DNA from: Lachnospiraceae bacterium
GTDB lineage: Bacteria; Bacillota; Clostridia; Lachnospirales; Lachnospiraceae
DNA: 64,000 bases
NCBI GenBank assembly: GCA_017445585.1
Contig: JAFSTX010000023.1
Coordinates: forward strand, 1-64,000
Reading direction: 5' to 3'
How positions within the stretch are numbered: the stretch's first letter is position 1; each line of letters starts with the position of its first letter. Below are positions 39,292-49,296 of the stretch, piece by piece. Under the pieces are notes generated by a model. That model saw only the letters and a list, made by a program, of their open reading frames with translations, was not told the DNA's origin and did no database searches. Position numbers and translations under genes: made by a program.

Positions 39292-40435
39292 CGTTCCTGA
39301 CCTCCTCGCAGAATCTGTAGCAGCTTACCTTGTGGGTATCCGAAAGGCTGATCTCGCAGGGATACTCGCCGTCACACTTGGGAAGGCGCATCTCGCAGCG
39401 ATCCCTGAAATAGCAGTAATCGGGCATATTTACGGGGTTCGGTACCTTTCCGGGGATGGAGTAGAGCTTGTCCACTCTCTTGCCCACGACGGGTTTTGAG
39501 GCCATAAGACCTATGGTATAGGGATGCGCGGGATTCGCGAAAATCTCCTGCGCAGTACCTTTCTCGACGATCCTTCCCGAATACATGACCACCACGTAAT
39601 CCGCCATCTCAGCGATAACGCCAAGGTCGTGGGTGATGAGCATGATGGAGGAATTGATCTTTTCCTTCAGATTGCGGAGCAGATCGAGGATCTGTGCCTG
39701 GATCGTAACATCCAGCGCTGTAGTCGGCTCATCGGCGATGATAAGCTTGGGGTTGCAGGCCAGAGCCATTGCGATCATGACTCTCTGGCGCATGCCGCCC
39801 GAAAGCTCATGAGGATACATTTTTGCCACGCCTTTGCTGTTGGCGATGCCTACCATCTCCAGAAGCTCGATAACACGCTCGTTCAGCTGCGACTCCGGGA
39901 CCTTGTCGTAGTTATGAAGATCCAGGACCTCCCTCAGCTGATCGCCGATCTTGAAGACGGGATTCAGACTGGTCATGGGCTCCTGGAAGATCATCGAGAT
40001 CTCGTTGCCGCGGATCTTCTGCATGGCCTCAATGGGAGTCTTTGCGATATCGATGGCCTTGTCGCCGCGGTTAAAACGGATCTCTCCGCTGACGATCTGA
40101 CCCTGCGGACGCTGAAGCAGCTGCATGATTGAAAGACTGGTAACGCTCTTTCCGCAGCCCGACTCTCCCACGACTCCTATGGTCTTGCCTGCGGGAACGT
40201 CAAAAGATATGCCGTCCACCGACTTGACCGTGCCCACGTCAGTAAAGAAATAGGTGTGAAGCCCTTCGATCTCGAGGACGTTTGCCGGATCCTTCATCTC
40301 AGTGCTGTACTCGGACTCGGGGACGTTCTTTCTCTTGTGCTGTTTTTCAAGCTTATTGGTGATCTTGCGGTTTTCTTTGGATATCCTTCTGGATTCCTTC
40401 GCCGAAAGATAGCCTTCTTCTTTTTTCTTTGCCAT
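39284..40435 (-). CDS. oppD: Oligopeptide ABC transporter ATPase OppD
   Basis: A 383-residue ATPase, the second of the OppD/OppF pair. Walker [17 protein letters not shown], signature [16 protein letters not shown], Walker [16 protein letters not shown] and H loop [11 protein letters not shown] are present, and the C-terminal Cys cluster ([14 protein letters not shown]) follows. A 45-residue basic N-terminal extension ([20 protein letters not shown]) is longer than in most OppD proteins. The start follows GAGG. Confidence 0.93.
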   Translation of the reverse strand: MAKKKEEGYLSAKESRRISKENRKITNKLEKQHKRKNVPESEYSTEMKDPANVLEIEGLHTYFFTDVGTVKSVDGISFDVPAGKTIGVVGESGCGKSVTSLSIMQLLQRPQGQIVSGEIRFNRGDKAIDIAKTPIEAMQKIRGNEISMIFQEPMTSLNPVFKIGDQLREVLDLHNYDKVPESQLNERVIELLEMVGIANSKGVAKMYPHELSGGMRQRVMIAMALACNPKLIIADEPTTALDVTIQAQILDLLRNLKEKINSSIMLITHDLGVIAEMADYVVVMYSGRIVEKGTAQEIFANPAHPYTIGLMASKPVVGKRVDKLYSIPGKVPNPVNMPDYCYFRDRCEMRLPKCDGEYPCEISLSDTHKVSCYRFCEEVRNDE

Positions 40436-40449
40436 TATCCTCGCCCCCT

Positions 40450-42009
40450 TTACCGTTTCATCTTAGGATCAAAAGCGTCGCGCAGACCGTCGCCGACCAG
40501 ATTGAAGGCAAGGACGGTGGCCAGCAGCAGCACGCCGGCAGGGATCCAGACAAAGAGATAATTCTGAAGTACGTAAGTATTGTTTACGTCGTTGATGATA
40601 TTGCCCCAGGATGCGAAGGGGAACTTGACGCCCAGTCCGAGGAAGGACAGCGACGATTCCGTAAGGATCGTTCCGCCCAGACCCATGGTGACTGAGACGA
40701 TCGTCTGCGGCACGACGTTGGGGATCAGATGCTGGAAGATCCTGCGCTTTACCGAAAGGCCTGTGGCTTCGGTAGCAGTCATAAACTCCTGCTCACGCAG
40801 CGAAAGGATCTGTCCGCGGATCATACGGGCAAGTCCCGGCCAGCCCAGAACACCGAGAATGAGCATCAGATAGACCATTCTCACGCCCGGTTTGACTCCC
40901 GCGTTGTCCATTGCCGCACCAAGTATAATAATGATCGGCATAGAAGGGATACAGTAGAAAATATCCACTATACGCATGATCAGGTTGTCCACCCAGCCTC
41001 CGAAATATCCTGAGATACCGCCCAGGATAAGAGCGATGACCGTAGCGATGATCTCGACGATAAAGCCGATCATCAGCGACACGCGTCCGCCGAACATCAG
41101 ACGCGTCAGCACGTCCATGCCGTATTTATCGGTGCCAAGCCAGTGCTCTGATGAAGGCGCTGAATACGTATCGTAAACTCTCGTCATGGTAGCCTGAGTT
41201 ATGGTCCACTTTGTGGTCTGCGGATCGTATTTCAGAGCATACTCATGCTCTACCTGATCCACGTCCGTAAAGACAAATTCGGTGTTGCCGGCATTTATCT
41301 CCTCTACCACCTGATCTTTAAATTCGCGCGTCAGAAAGACGTCGCCCATAAGCGGCTGGATATTATAGGTGCTGATAAATCCGAAATCCTTGCCGTCAAG
41401 CGTGACGTTGCCGTCGGAATCGACGTTGTAATTCTTACCTCCGGCGGAAAAGCTGCTCTGTTTGTTAAGGAAAGCCTTTAATGCCTCATACTGGGTCTCA
41501 AAACCGACCTCGGCTCCCTGTTCGACTATATTGAAGATAGGTCTGAAAGCCATTCCCACCTTAGTACCGTCAGGCAGCGCAGCGGAGTAGAGGCCGTCGC
41601 CGTCCTCTGAAAGGGTGTAGGTGGTGCCGTCCCACTCAAAGGTATCCTGGTGAGTATTGATCGCAAGCAGCATCTTGGCCTGGACCATGTTTCCGAAATC
41701 CTGACCCTCGGCGCCCTTGTAGCGCAGCTCGACGTTTTCTATAGCGCTCGCGAACTCTTTCTGCTGCGTGTCATAACGGTAGAAAAGCTCTGACTCGCCG
41801 TAGGGGGTCAGCCAACCTCCGAGGAAGGAGAATATGAACATGAATATGAGCACGATCATTCCCACCACCGCGGTACGGTTGCGAAGGAAGCGCTTTATGA
41901 CCATTGCGCCGGGCGAAAGGACCTTGACGCGGCGGTCGTCATTGAGTGAATACTGCTCTCCGGAGACTTTTTCCTGCTCTGCATCGCGGATGTTTTTATC
42001 TTCTGCCAT
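40450..42009 (-). CDS. oppC: Oligopeptide ABC transporter permease OppC with large insert
   Basis: OppC is normally about 300 residues; this one has 519. The N terminus (KVLSPGAMVIKRFLRNRTAV) and the first membrane helix (about residues 45-68) are standard, and from HWLGTDKYGMDVLTRLMFGG (near residue 290) the usual five-helix permease resumes, with the EAA loop region ATEATGLSVKRRIFQHLIPN. Between them about 215 extra residues form an outside domain with beta-like segments (TFEWDGTTYTLSEDGDGLYS, GKNYNVDSDGNVTLDG). The insert may contact the binding protein. GAAAGGAG precedes the ATG. Confidence 0.92.
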   Translation of the reverse strand: MAEDKNIRDAEQEKVSGEQYSLNDDRRVKVLSPGAMVIKRFLRNRTAVVGMIVLIFMFIFSFLGGWLTPYGESELFYRYDTQQKEFASAIENVELRYKGAEGQDFGNMVQAKMLLAINTHQDTFEWDGTTYTLSEDGDGLYSAALPDGTKVGMAFRPIFNIVEQGAEVGFETQYEALKAFLNKQSSFSAGGKNYNVDSDGNVTLDGKDFGFISTYNIQPLMGDVFLTREFKDQVVEEINAGNTEFVFTDVDQVEHEYALKYDPQTTKWTITQATMTRVYDTYSAPSSEHWLGTDKYGMDVLTRLMFGGRVSLMIGFIVEIIATVIALILGGISGYFGGWVDNLIMRIVDIFYCIPSMPIIIILGAAMDNAGVKPGVRMVYLMLILGVLGWPGLARMIRGQILSLREQEFMTATEATGLSVKRRIFQHLIPNVVPQTIVSVTMGLGGTILTESSLSFLGLGVKFPFASWGNIINDVNNTYVLQNYLFVWIPAGVLLLATVLAFNLVGDGLRDAFDPKMKR

Positions 42010-42027
42010 TGCTTCTGTCTCCTTTCA

Positions 42028-43020
42028 TTAAGATACTCGTACTCTGGGATCGACCACAGCGTACAGGATATCGGCCAGCAGATTGCCCAGGAGGGCAAGC
42101 ACCGCCGAGAAAGTCATATAGAACATGGAGAACGGAATGTCTCCGGCTGTCATCGCGTAATATGACGCATAGCCTATGCCCTGGATGGAGTACATGGTCT
42201 CTGTAAAAAGAGCGCCTCCAAAAAGTCCGGGAAGCGATCCGCCCAGGAATGTGACCAGAGGTATAAGCGTATTGCGGAAGGCATGTTTGTAGATGACCTT
42301 GTGCTCGGAAAGGCCCTTCGCCCTGGCCGTACGGATATAATCGGCGTTCAGGACCTCGAGCATATTTGTACGGACGTAACGCATCAGCGAGCCTATGCTG
42401 ATGAGCACGAGTGTTACGATGGGAAGCACCATGTGGTTTACACGGTCCAGGAACTGCTGCCATGGCGTCATCTGCGCGTAGTCTCTGCTTATGACGCCTA
42501 TGAGGTCAAACCAGCCCAGATTCATACAGAATACGAGCTTGAGCAGCGCTATAAGGAAGAACGTGGGCAGAGACATGCAGGCTATGGCGATGACCGAGAT
42601 CGTATAGTCTGTCTTTGAATACTGCTTCCTCGCGGCGATAATGCCGAGCGGGATGGCGATGAGCCACTCAAAGAACATGGAGATGGCACTCATATAGAAG
42701 GAGATACCGATGGTCTCCTGGAATTTCTGGATAACGGGCATCGTGTACTGCCAGCTGTCGCCAAACTCTCCCTGGATCGCCTGACCCAGCCACTGGAAAA
42801 ATCCTGCGATGATACCCTTGTCCATGCCGTATGCGGCTTCAAGCTGTACCATCCACTCCTCAAAGGATTTGGAACCGGGCTGTGTAGCCTTGGCTCTCGC
42901 CACATTTTCGATGTAGGATGTGGGGAGGCAGCGCATCAGGGTATAGATGATCAGGGCCACAAAGAACAGAATGACCACTGATAACAGGATTCGTTTGACA
43001 ACGTATTTTAGTGTGTTCAC
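42028..43020 (-). CDS. oppB: Oligopeptide ABC transporter permease OppB
   Basis: A 330-residue inner-membrane permease with six helices and the start TLKYVVKRILLSVVILFFVA typical of OppB/DppB. The EAA loop is around TARAKGLSEHKVIYKHAFRN, the coupling helix to the ATPases. It starts with GTG at 43020 after CGGAGG. The region before GFFQWLGQ holds a 70-residue extracellular loop (residues 33-100) with GMDKGIIAG, as usual. It lies downstream of oppA across a 209-base gap with a hairpin. Confidence 0.93.
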   Translation of the reverse strand: MNTLKYVVKRILLSVVILFFVALIIYTLMRCLPTSYIENVARAKATQPGSKSFEEWMVQLEAAYGMDKGIIAGFFQWLGQAIQGEFGDSWQYTMPVIQKFQETIGISFYMSAISMFFEWLIAIPLGIIAARKQYSKTDYTISVIAIACMSLPTFFLIALLKLVFCMNLGWFDLIGVISRDYAQMTPWQQFLDRVNHMVLPIVTLVLISIGSLMRYVRTNMLEVLNADYIRTARAKGLSEHKVIYKHAFRNTLIPLVTFLGGSLPGLFGGALFTETMYSIQGIGYASYYAMTAGDIPFSMFYMTFSAVLALLGNLLADILYAVVDPRVRVS

Positions 43021-43137
43021 TCGTTATACCTCCGTTCTCATTTTTTCCTGTTTTTGTAAAGAAGCTGCAAAGGAATGCAGCGCCTTTATAAAGACGGGAA
43101 AACCGCAGGACAAAAGTTCCCTTTAGACAGGCATATC

Positions 43138-43165
43138 TGCCTCGTGCTTTTTAGGGCACGAGGCA
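43138..43165 (-). promoter_or_regulatory. Intercistronic stem-loop between oppA and oppB
   Basis: A perfect 10-bp stem (TGCCTCGTGC with GCACGAGGCA, 8-base loop). No T run follows on the minus strand, so it is more likely an mRNA-stabilising or partial-attenuation element that keeps oppA more abundant than the permease genes. Confidence 0.5.
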
Positions 43166-43229
43166 GGCAGCCTGCATATTATTCAATTTCAGATGAAATC
43201 GAAAATAAGCTTGAAAGAATCAGTCCGGC

Positions 43230-45557
43230 TTAGTTCAGCTCGGTGTTCTGGATCTCGCTCATCCAGCCATAGAAGGTGGTGATGTCAGGAGTGATGGTAT
43301 CCAGGTTGACACGCTCGGTGCTGAAGAGGACTGCGTTCTGACGCTGATAGGTAGGGATCTCGACAGCATGGTCGATGATGATGTCAAGGCAGGTCTTGTA
43401 GACAGCCTTGCGGTAAGCCTGATCGGCAGAAGCGCGGGCCTCAAGGATCAGCTTATCGAGCTCGGCGTCAGCGATGGCGTACTGGTAGTTGGAACCACCG
43501 GGGTTAGCGCCGCCGTTGGCTACGTCAGCGTAGTAGATCTGATACATATCAGGATCGGGAGTAGCGCCCCATGCAGCAGCCCAGATAGCAACGGACTGAG
43601 CGGAAAGAGCGGTCCACAGATCGGAAGAGTTGGACAGATCCTTGATCTTGAAGGTGATGCCGATCTCTTCGAATGCCTTCTGAGCCTCAGAGAAGATCAT
43701 GAAAGCAGGATGATCGCCAACGCCGTCAGCGGGGATCCATGCCTCGACCTCAAGGGAAGCACCTTCGGGAGCGGCGGTAACCTTGCCGTTCTCTACGGTG
43801 AAGCCGGCCTTCTCAAAGAAACCAAGAGCGGCTTCCTTGGCGGCAGCGTACTTCTGCTCATCTGTCATGTCGGAGGTGTAGATATCGTTGCCGTTGACGT
43901 CAACGGAGAAAGCTACACGGTAGCCGTCATCGGAAGACTGAGGAGCAGCCCATGAAGTGTTGGAGATAGGGTAGTTGATAACGGAAGCGCGATCGCCGTA
44001 GTAGGAATCGATAGCGACGTCACGATAAACAGCCAGGATGGTGGCATAAGCCTTACGGAGAGCCTTGGACTCCTCGGAGTAAGGATCGTTGCCGACCTTC
44101 TGGACCTTGGCGCACTGGCCGATGTAGCCGTAGCCGAGGTTATCAACAGTGTTGGTGGTGATGACAGGACCTACGAGCTCGCCGCCGTTGGCCTCCTCGA
44201 TAGCAGCGATGTTATCGGTGGAGAAGGTAGGATCAGCGATATCGATGGTACCGGTGATGATGCCGTTAAGCTTATCACCGTCGTTCAGGCACTCAAGGAA
44301 GTTGACGTACTTGGTCTTGGGAGCGCCAAGGAAGTAGGTCTCGTTGGCTTCGAAGTTAACAACGCCATCCTTGAACTGGATGAACTTGTAAGGGCCGGCA
44401 CCCAGAGGCTGGGTGGTGACGGAACGGACGTGAGACAGGTCGCCCTTGTCAAATCCGAACTTGTTGTTCTCATAATCGTACTTTTCGGTCTCGCCGTAGT
44501 AGTGCATAGGAGCGATGGTAATGCCGAGCTGATAGATGGCGGTAGCATCAAACTTGTCCATGACTATGCGGAGAGTGTTGTCGCCGGTCTTCTGGATACC
44601 CGCGATGTTGGCAACGGGATCAGCAACGGTGACCATGGAAAGTGCATAATCAGACCAGGTAGGGAAGTACTCGCCCATGGTGAGATTGGCCTTCTCCGTA
44701 TCGATCATCTTCTGGACATCATTGCCGTAAGCAGCCCAGAGAGCCTCAGCAAAGGAATCGATGGTGTTCTCGGCAGGCGAAAAGCCCCATGCGCCGGCGG
44801 CAGTCTGAACATCGTTGGCGTCAGCGGCATATCCGGCAGCTACGCAGTAATCAACGATATCCTGTGCAAGAGCCTTAACGGCATCATCAGCCTCGGTCCA
44901 GAACTTAGTCTGAGTAGCCTCATCCCAAAGGGTGAAGTCTGCATTGTCGCGGCCGGCCTCAATAAGCAGGCTGGACAGAGCCTTCATATCGGAACGATAG
45001 GCTTCCATGCCCTGGATGGGCTGAGCAAAGAGAGTGGAGGATCCGTCGTAGGAAGGATCGCACAGAACGTACATTGAGAAGATAACATCGTCTACGGTGA
45101 CAGGCTCGCCATCGGAGAAGGTGATATCATCACGAAGCTCGAAATCGTAGAAAACGGTTCCGTCAGCGTTCTGGGTAACGGTCAGGTCGGCAGGTCCGTA
45201 GTAGGTATAATCGGTGCCGTTGTAAGGACGGGTCTCACCGGTCTTGCCTTTCTCTACGATAGCGCCCTGACGGTCGGAGGTAAGCAGTGACAGAGAAGTC
45301 ATAGCATACACATCCTGATCATAGGCAGTCTCTGAGAAGAAAGGAGAGAACTTATTGCTGAAGGCTGAATAGCCAACAACCAGAGGAGTATCACCCTTAG
45401 CTTCCTGAGAAGGATCTTCGGTAGCAGCGCTGGTATCTGCAGCTGCGCTGGTATCAGCGGGAGCCTGAGATTCCTGATCGCCACTGCAGCCTGCAAACAG
45501 AGAAGCAGTCATGACCATGGCAAGCAGAAGCGCCAAAACTTTTGACAACTTTTTCAT
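43230..45557 (-). CDS. oppA: Oligopeptide-binding lipoprotein OppA
   Basis: A 775-residue SBP_bac_5 family lipoprotein that captures peptides outside the cell for the Opp importer. The signal peptide is KKLSKVLALLLAMVMTASL with lipobox LFAGC near residue 23. An Ala/Ser/Asp-rich linker follows. Then LVVGYSAFSNKFSPFF and, later, FELRDDITFSDGEPVTVDDV, the signature of the family. It is longer than E. coli OppA (about 540 residues), with an insert near residues 165-290. I chose the ATG at 45557 after AAGGAG. It follows the membrane-protein gene at 45606 by 48 bases, so it may be transcribed from pepF as well as from its own promoter. Confidence 0.93.
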   Translation of the reverse strand: MKKLSKVLALLLAMVMTASLFAGCSGDQESQAPADTSAAADTSAATEDPSQEAKGDTPLVVGYSAFSNKFSPFFSETAYDQDVYAMTSLSLLTSDRQGAIVEKGKTGETRPYNGTDYTYYGPADLTVTQNADGTVFYDFELRDDITFSDGEPVTVDDVIFSMYVLCDPSYDGSSTLFAQPIQGMEAYRSDMKALSSLLIEAGRDNADFTLWDEATQTKFWTEADDAVKALAQDIVDYCVAAGYAADANDVQTAAGAWGFSPAENTIDSFAEALWAAYGNDVQKMIDTEKANLTMGEYFPTWSDYALSMVTVADPVANIAGIQKTGDNTLRIVMDKFDATAIYQLGITIAPMHYYGETEKYDYENNKFGFDKGDLSHVRSVTTQPLGAGPYKFIQFKDGVVNFEANETYFLGAPKTKYVNFLECLNDGDKLNGIITGTIDIADPTFSTDNIAAIEEANGGELVGPVITTNTVDNLGYGYIGQCAKVQKVGNDPYSEESKALRKAYATILAVYRDVAIDSYYGDRASVINYPISNTSWAAPQSSDDGYRVAFSVDVNGNDIYTSDMTDEQKYAAAKEAALGFFEKAGFTVENGKVTAAPEGASLEVEAWIPADGVGDHPAFMIFSEAQKAFEEIGITFKIKDLSNSSDLWTALSAQSVAIWAAAWGATPDPDMYQIYYADVANGGANPGGSNYQYAIADAELDKLILEARASADQAYRKAVYKTCLDIIIDHAVEIPTYQRQNAVLFSTERVNLDTITPDITTFYGWMSEIQNTELN

Positions 45558-45605
45558 TTTTTTTCTCCTTTTTTTTATATTCTCGGGCACAAAACCCAGA
45601 GTAAA

Positions 45606-46220
45606 CTATTCAATCTCTCCGCTCTCGTCAGCGGCGGCAGACGTCACTGATCTGAGGGAGCCCGAAGGCATCGACTGGCCAAGCGGAACAAGGCTCCACG
45701 ACGATCTCTTCGCATAAAAATGATAAAACAGTGCGCACGCTCCGCAGATGCAGGCCATGACAGGCCTGATCAGACAGAGTACCGTGCTCTCCGCGAGACC
45801 GTTTATCATCAGATAGACGCTCTCCTCCGCCGTCAGCGCAAAAGCAAAGCACGCAAGCAGCAGATAAAAGAGAGGAATCCTCGCGGTGGTCTTATTGTAA
45901 ATGTGCTCCTTGATGGGGTCTTTGCCCCACGCGGTTTTCCAAACGTAGTAGGCGCCCAGTCCCGCGGTAAAAAGGTTCCCGAGCCACAGTACTGCCGTCA
46001 GCGGATATCTGCTCACCGGAACGGAGGGAAGCACCTCCGGAACGACGGTCAAAACAAGCGTCAGTACTGCAGCAGCCAGGGAAAGACGAATATATACCCT
46101 GTGGGCGTCCTTTCCGCCGTCAAAGCTGTAGAGCTTTCCGCGGTATTCATAGCCTCCCTTGCCATCGGGCTTGTAGTCGTTCAGGTATGCCCTGCGCCCC
46201 CGGCGTTTTTTTTCGGCCAT
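45606..46220 (-). CDS. Polytopic membrane protein between pepF and oppA
   Basis: A 204-residue protein. The basic N terminus (MAEKKRRGRRAYLNDYKPDG) is followed by KGGYEYRGKLYSFDGG, then four to five membrane helices (around residues 46-62, 75-95, 115-130 and 140-165). The C terminus is Ser-rich. No family is recognised. Its ATG overlaps the pepF stop by one base (TGATG), so the two are translated together; a role in peptide handling is suggested only by position. Confidence 0.65.
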   Translation of the reverse strand: MAEKKRRGRRAYLNDYKPDGKGGYEYRGKLYSFDGGKDAHRVYIRLSLAAAVLTLVLTVVPEVLPSVPVSRYPLTAVLWLGNLFTAGLGAYYVWKTAWGKDPIKEHIYNKTTARIPLFYLLLACFAFALTAEESVYLMINGLAESTVLCLIRPVMACICGACALFYHFYAKRSSWSLVPLGQSMPSGSLRSVTSAAADESGEIE

Positions 46221-47923
46221 CAGTCGATCCCTGTCAGGTCGTAGGCGTCAAGCCATTTCGCGGCTTTCCTGCAGACTCCCTTGAGGCACTCCTCATCGAA
46301 CGGACTTGTGAGCCCGGCCTTTTCCAGCATTGCGGTAAACGTATCGCTCCCGCCCTGGCTCGTGTAGGCCATATAGCGCTCCCATGCGGCGCTGCGGTCG
46401 TCCTGTATCATCGCCCAGAACTCCAGCGCCACCGTCTGAGCCAGACAGTAATCTATATAGTAGAAGGGCGAGGAATAGATGTGGTGCTGTCTCTGCCAGC
46501 CTTCGCCGTCCGCGTAGAAAGGTATGTCTCCGTCCAGACGCATCCACGGCATATAGATGCCGAGGAGCCGTTTCCAGCAGTCGTGCCTCTCGCGCGGGCT
46601 CCACTCGGGATTCTCGTATACGAGATGCTGGAAGTGATCCACCATCGTACCGTAGGGAATGAACTGGAGCGCTCCGGACAGATGGCTGTAACGGAACTTC
46701 CTGGTGTCGTCACCGAAGAAAAGCTCAGCCCACGGCCACGCGAAGAACTCCATAGACATGGAGTGGACCTCGCAGGCCTCCATGGTGGGCCAGATCGTGG
46801 ACTCGGGGACTCTCTTGATATTGAGCCAGGATTCGAAAGCATGTCCTGCTTCATGTGTAACGGTCTCCACATCCGCGGAGGTACCGTTGAAATTGGCAAA
46901 AATGAAAGGCATATCATAGTCGGCCAGCTCAGTGCAGTAGCCGCCGCCCTGCTTGCCCTCCGTAGAGAGGACGTCCAGCATCTCTCCCTCCAGCATCTGG
47001 CGGAAGAAACGGCTCGTCTCCGGAGAGAGCTCGTCGTAGAACCTGCGTCCCGCTTCGAGGATCTCATCGGGAGTCCCGCAGGGACGCGGATTACCGGAGC
47101 GGAAGGACAGAGCATTGTCTGCGAAGCTCATCGGATATTCCTTGCCGAGGCGTTTAGCTTGCTCACGATAGGTCAGATCAGCCACTGGAACGAGATATTT
47201 CACTACAGCCTCGCGGAACCTCTCCACGTCTTCCTTTGTGTAGCAGTTCCTTCCCATACGGTAGTAACCAAGCTGTGTATATCCGTCGTATCCGAGCTTA
47301 CGGCCCATCTTGTCACGCAGATGAACGAGCTGGTCGTAGATGTCGTCAAGCTCTGCCTGATGATCCTTGTACCACTGTCCCTCTGCCTTCCAGGCAGCGA
47401 GCCTGCGTGAGTCATCCGCATCGCTCTTTATCGCGCCGATCTGTGATATGGTATAGACTCTTCCCTCAAAGGGGATCTCGGACTTGGCAAGGAGCGCCTC
47501 ATATTTCGTAGTGAGTTCATTCTCCTGCTGAAGCTCGGGGATAATCTCCGGAGAGAATGACTTGAGCTCGATCTCCGCATTTATGAAGATGATGCTGCCG
47601 AACTCCGCCTCGAACTCTGCTCTGAAAGGGCTCTCGAGCAGTGCCATGGTCCACGACTGTCCCGCCTCCTGGATCACAGGCATGGCGTTGTTCCAGAATT
47701 TCCGCTCATCCTCATAGAACGCGTCTCTGGTGTCGATAGAGTGGCGGATGCTGGCGAGCGTGACCTGAGTGCCGACGTGTCTGCTCTCCGCATCATAAGC
47801 TATAAAGACCTCACGGGCTTTCTGATAATCAGACGCAGCTCTGAGCTCTTCGGTGTGTTTCTTTATGGCGGCCACTACCCCGTCCAGATCGGGACGGCTG
47901 TAGGGCATCTCTGAAAACTTCAT
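46220..47923 (-). CDS. pepF: M3 family oligoendopeptidase
   Basis: A 567-residue cytosolic zinc peptidase that cuts oligopeptides of about 6-20 residues. The active-site helix is TVTHEAGHAFESW (HExxH with the zinc His pair), and the third ligand Glu is in WPTMEACEVHSMSMEFF. The N-terminal helical lobe is normal. In the operon pepF - membrane protein - oppABCDF it would break down peptides brought in by Opp. It may equally be called M3 family oligoendopeptidase of the PepF/Thermus type. AAGGT precedes the ATG, and an 8-bp palindromic hairpin TTTATTGC/GCAATAAA (47959-47980) lies in its leader. Confidence 0.9.
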   Translation of the reverse strand: MKFSEMPYSRPDLDGVVAAIKKHTEELRAASDYQKAREVFIAYDAESRHVGTQVTLASIRHSIDTRDAFYEDERKFWNNAMPVIQEAGQSWTMALLESPFRAEFEAEFGSIIFINAEIELKSFSPEIIPELQQENELTTKYEALLAKSEIPFEGRVYTISQIGAIKSDADDSRRLAAWKAEGQWYKDHQAELDDIYDQLVHLRDKMGRKLGYDGYTQLGYYRMGRNCYTKEDVERFREAVVKYLVPVADLTYREQAKRLGKEYPMSFADNALSFRSGNPRPCGTPDEILEAGRRFYDELSPETSRFFRQMLEGEMLDVLSTEGKQGGGYCTELADYDMPFIFANFNGTSADVETVTHEAGHAFESWLNIKRVPESTIWPTMEACEVHSMSMEFFAWPWAELFFGDDTRKFRYSHLSGALQFIPYGTMVDHFQHLVYENPEWSPRERHDCWKRLLGIYMPWMRLDGDIPFYADGEGWQRQHHIYSSPFYYIDYCLAQTVALEFWAMIQDDRSAAWERYMAYTSQGGSDTFTAMLEKAGLTSPFDEECLKGVCRKAAKWLDAYDLTGID

Positions 47924-48035
47924 ATAAACTACCTTCGTATTACTGTTTAAGGGTTTGCTTTATTGCTTTACCGCAATAAACCAGCAACCTTAATATATGT
48001 CCATAAGACAAATATATGGTAATATATCGCATTTC

Positions 48036-49262
48036 TTACCTATTTGCAAGAGGAGATTTTTTCTTTTTCGGGCCGTGCGCTTCGCGGTACTCATCTATAA
48101 TCTCTGCATATTTGGTCCTTACGGCATCCACCACCTTCTCCCAGGACTTAGGAATAGTACGTCTCGCTTCCTCTCCTGCCCGCTCCTTCAGACCGTCTTC
48201 CGAGAAAATCCTGAGGATCTCTGCGCACATTGCGGCCGGATCCTCCGGAGCCGTAAAGCCGTTAACATCCTTTTCCACGACCTCGGCGGCGTTCGTCCCT
48301 TCCGTCAGGAGCGACGGCAGGCCAAGCGCGGCCGCCTCGCGCACGACCAGGGGCGAATTGTCATATACGGACGGGAAGAAAAAGAGGTCTGAATATGCGA
48401 ACATTCCCGCCAGCAGGTTCCTGTCGGTGATATTGCCCAGAAATCTCACTTGTCCCGGTGCAAATGCAAGACTGTCGGCGTATGCGCGTATTTCTTCACC
48501 GTCATAGCCCTCTCCTGCGATGACAAGTCTGAAAGAAGGATCCCTGTCGACGACCAGACGGAACGTATCCAGCACCAGTCTCAGATTCTTGTGCCAAAAG
48601 AGATGTCCCGCAAAGAAGATCGTCTTTACACCTTCAGGCATATCCAGCTCCCGTATCGCCCGGCAGCGGAGCTCCTCCCGCTTCTCATCGGAGAAATGGT
48701 ACGCGGTACCGTTGTCCATGACAAAGATATCTCCCTTGTATCCGTAGCTGCGGAGTGTTTCCGCAGTACCCTCGGAGCACGCCCAGACGCTGTCGGCGCG
48801 TTTATAGAGGCTGACGATATATTTTACCGCGATATTTGCCAGCAGCCTGGATTTGGTCACATTGAGCACATCGTCGAAATACTTGGAATGAAACGTTACC
48901 ACGCAGGGGATCCTGTGTCTTTTCGCGTAATCCACCGCGTAGCTGCCCAGCAGCACGGGCGAGTGCACATGGAAGATGTCCGCGTCAAAATCCAGCAGAT
49001 ACCTGTGGAGATATTTGTCCATCGGAGCATTCGGAAGCGTGTATTCATCGTAGGGGACGATGCCCTTGATCTTTCGGACGGGTACTGTCTCATACTTCAG
49101 GCGGCTGTAGGCAAAGGGCTTCTTTGGCGAGGGGAAGACGACCGCGGTCGGCGCCTGACGGTTCATTACAGTGGCGTAGTTGTGCACCGTCTCCACGACA
49201 CCGTCGACGATCGGAATATAGGTATCGATAAACTGTACTGATTTGATTCTGTTTTTGTCCAT
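48036..49262 (-). CDS. GT4-family glycosyltransferase
   Basis: A 408-residue GT-B fold retaining glycosyltransferase. The N-terminal domain has FIDTYIPIVDGVVETVHNYA and the donor domain has IFFAGHLFWHKNLRLVLDTF, then FFPSVYDNSPLVVREAAALG with the E-x7-E-type catalytic Glu pair. The Gly-rich acceptor loop and the start resemble diacylglycerol glucosyltransferases, which make glycolipids, but this is a family-level guess. I chose the ATG at 49262 after AAGGAGG. It lies 34 bases after a flippase-like membrane protein, so a glycolipid or glycopolymer pathway is likely. Confidence 0.88.
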   Translation of the reverse strand: MDKNRIKSVQFIDTYIPIVDGVVETVHNYATVMNRQAPTAVVFPSPKKPFAYSRLKYETVPVRKIKGIVPYDEYTLPNAPMDKYLHRYLLDFDADIFHVHSPVLLGSYAVDYAKRHRIPCVVTFHSKYFDDVLNVTKSRLLANIAVKYIVSLYKRADSVWACSEGTAETLRSYGYKGDIFVMDNGTAYHFSDEKREELRCRAIRELDMPEGVKTIFFAGHLFWHKNLRLVLDTFRLVVDRDPSFRLVIAGEGYDGEEIRAYADSLAFAPGQVRFLGNITDRNLLAGMFAYSDLFFFPSVYDNSPLVVREAAALGLPSLLTEGTNAAEVVEKDVNGFTAPEDPAAMCAEILRIFSEDGLKERAGEEARRTIPKSWEKVVDAVRTKYAEIIDEYREAHGPKKKKSPLANR

Positions 49263-49296
49263 TGATCCTCCTTGTCCTGCCGCATTTTGCGGCGGA

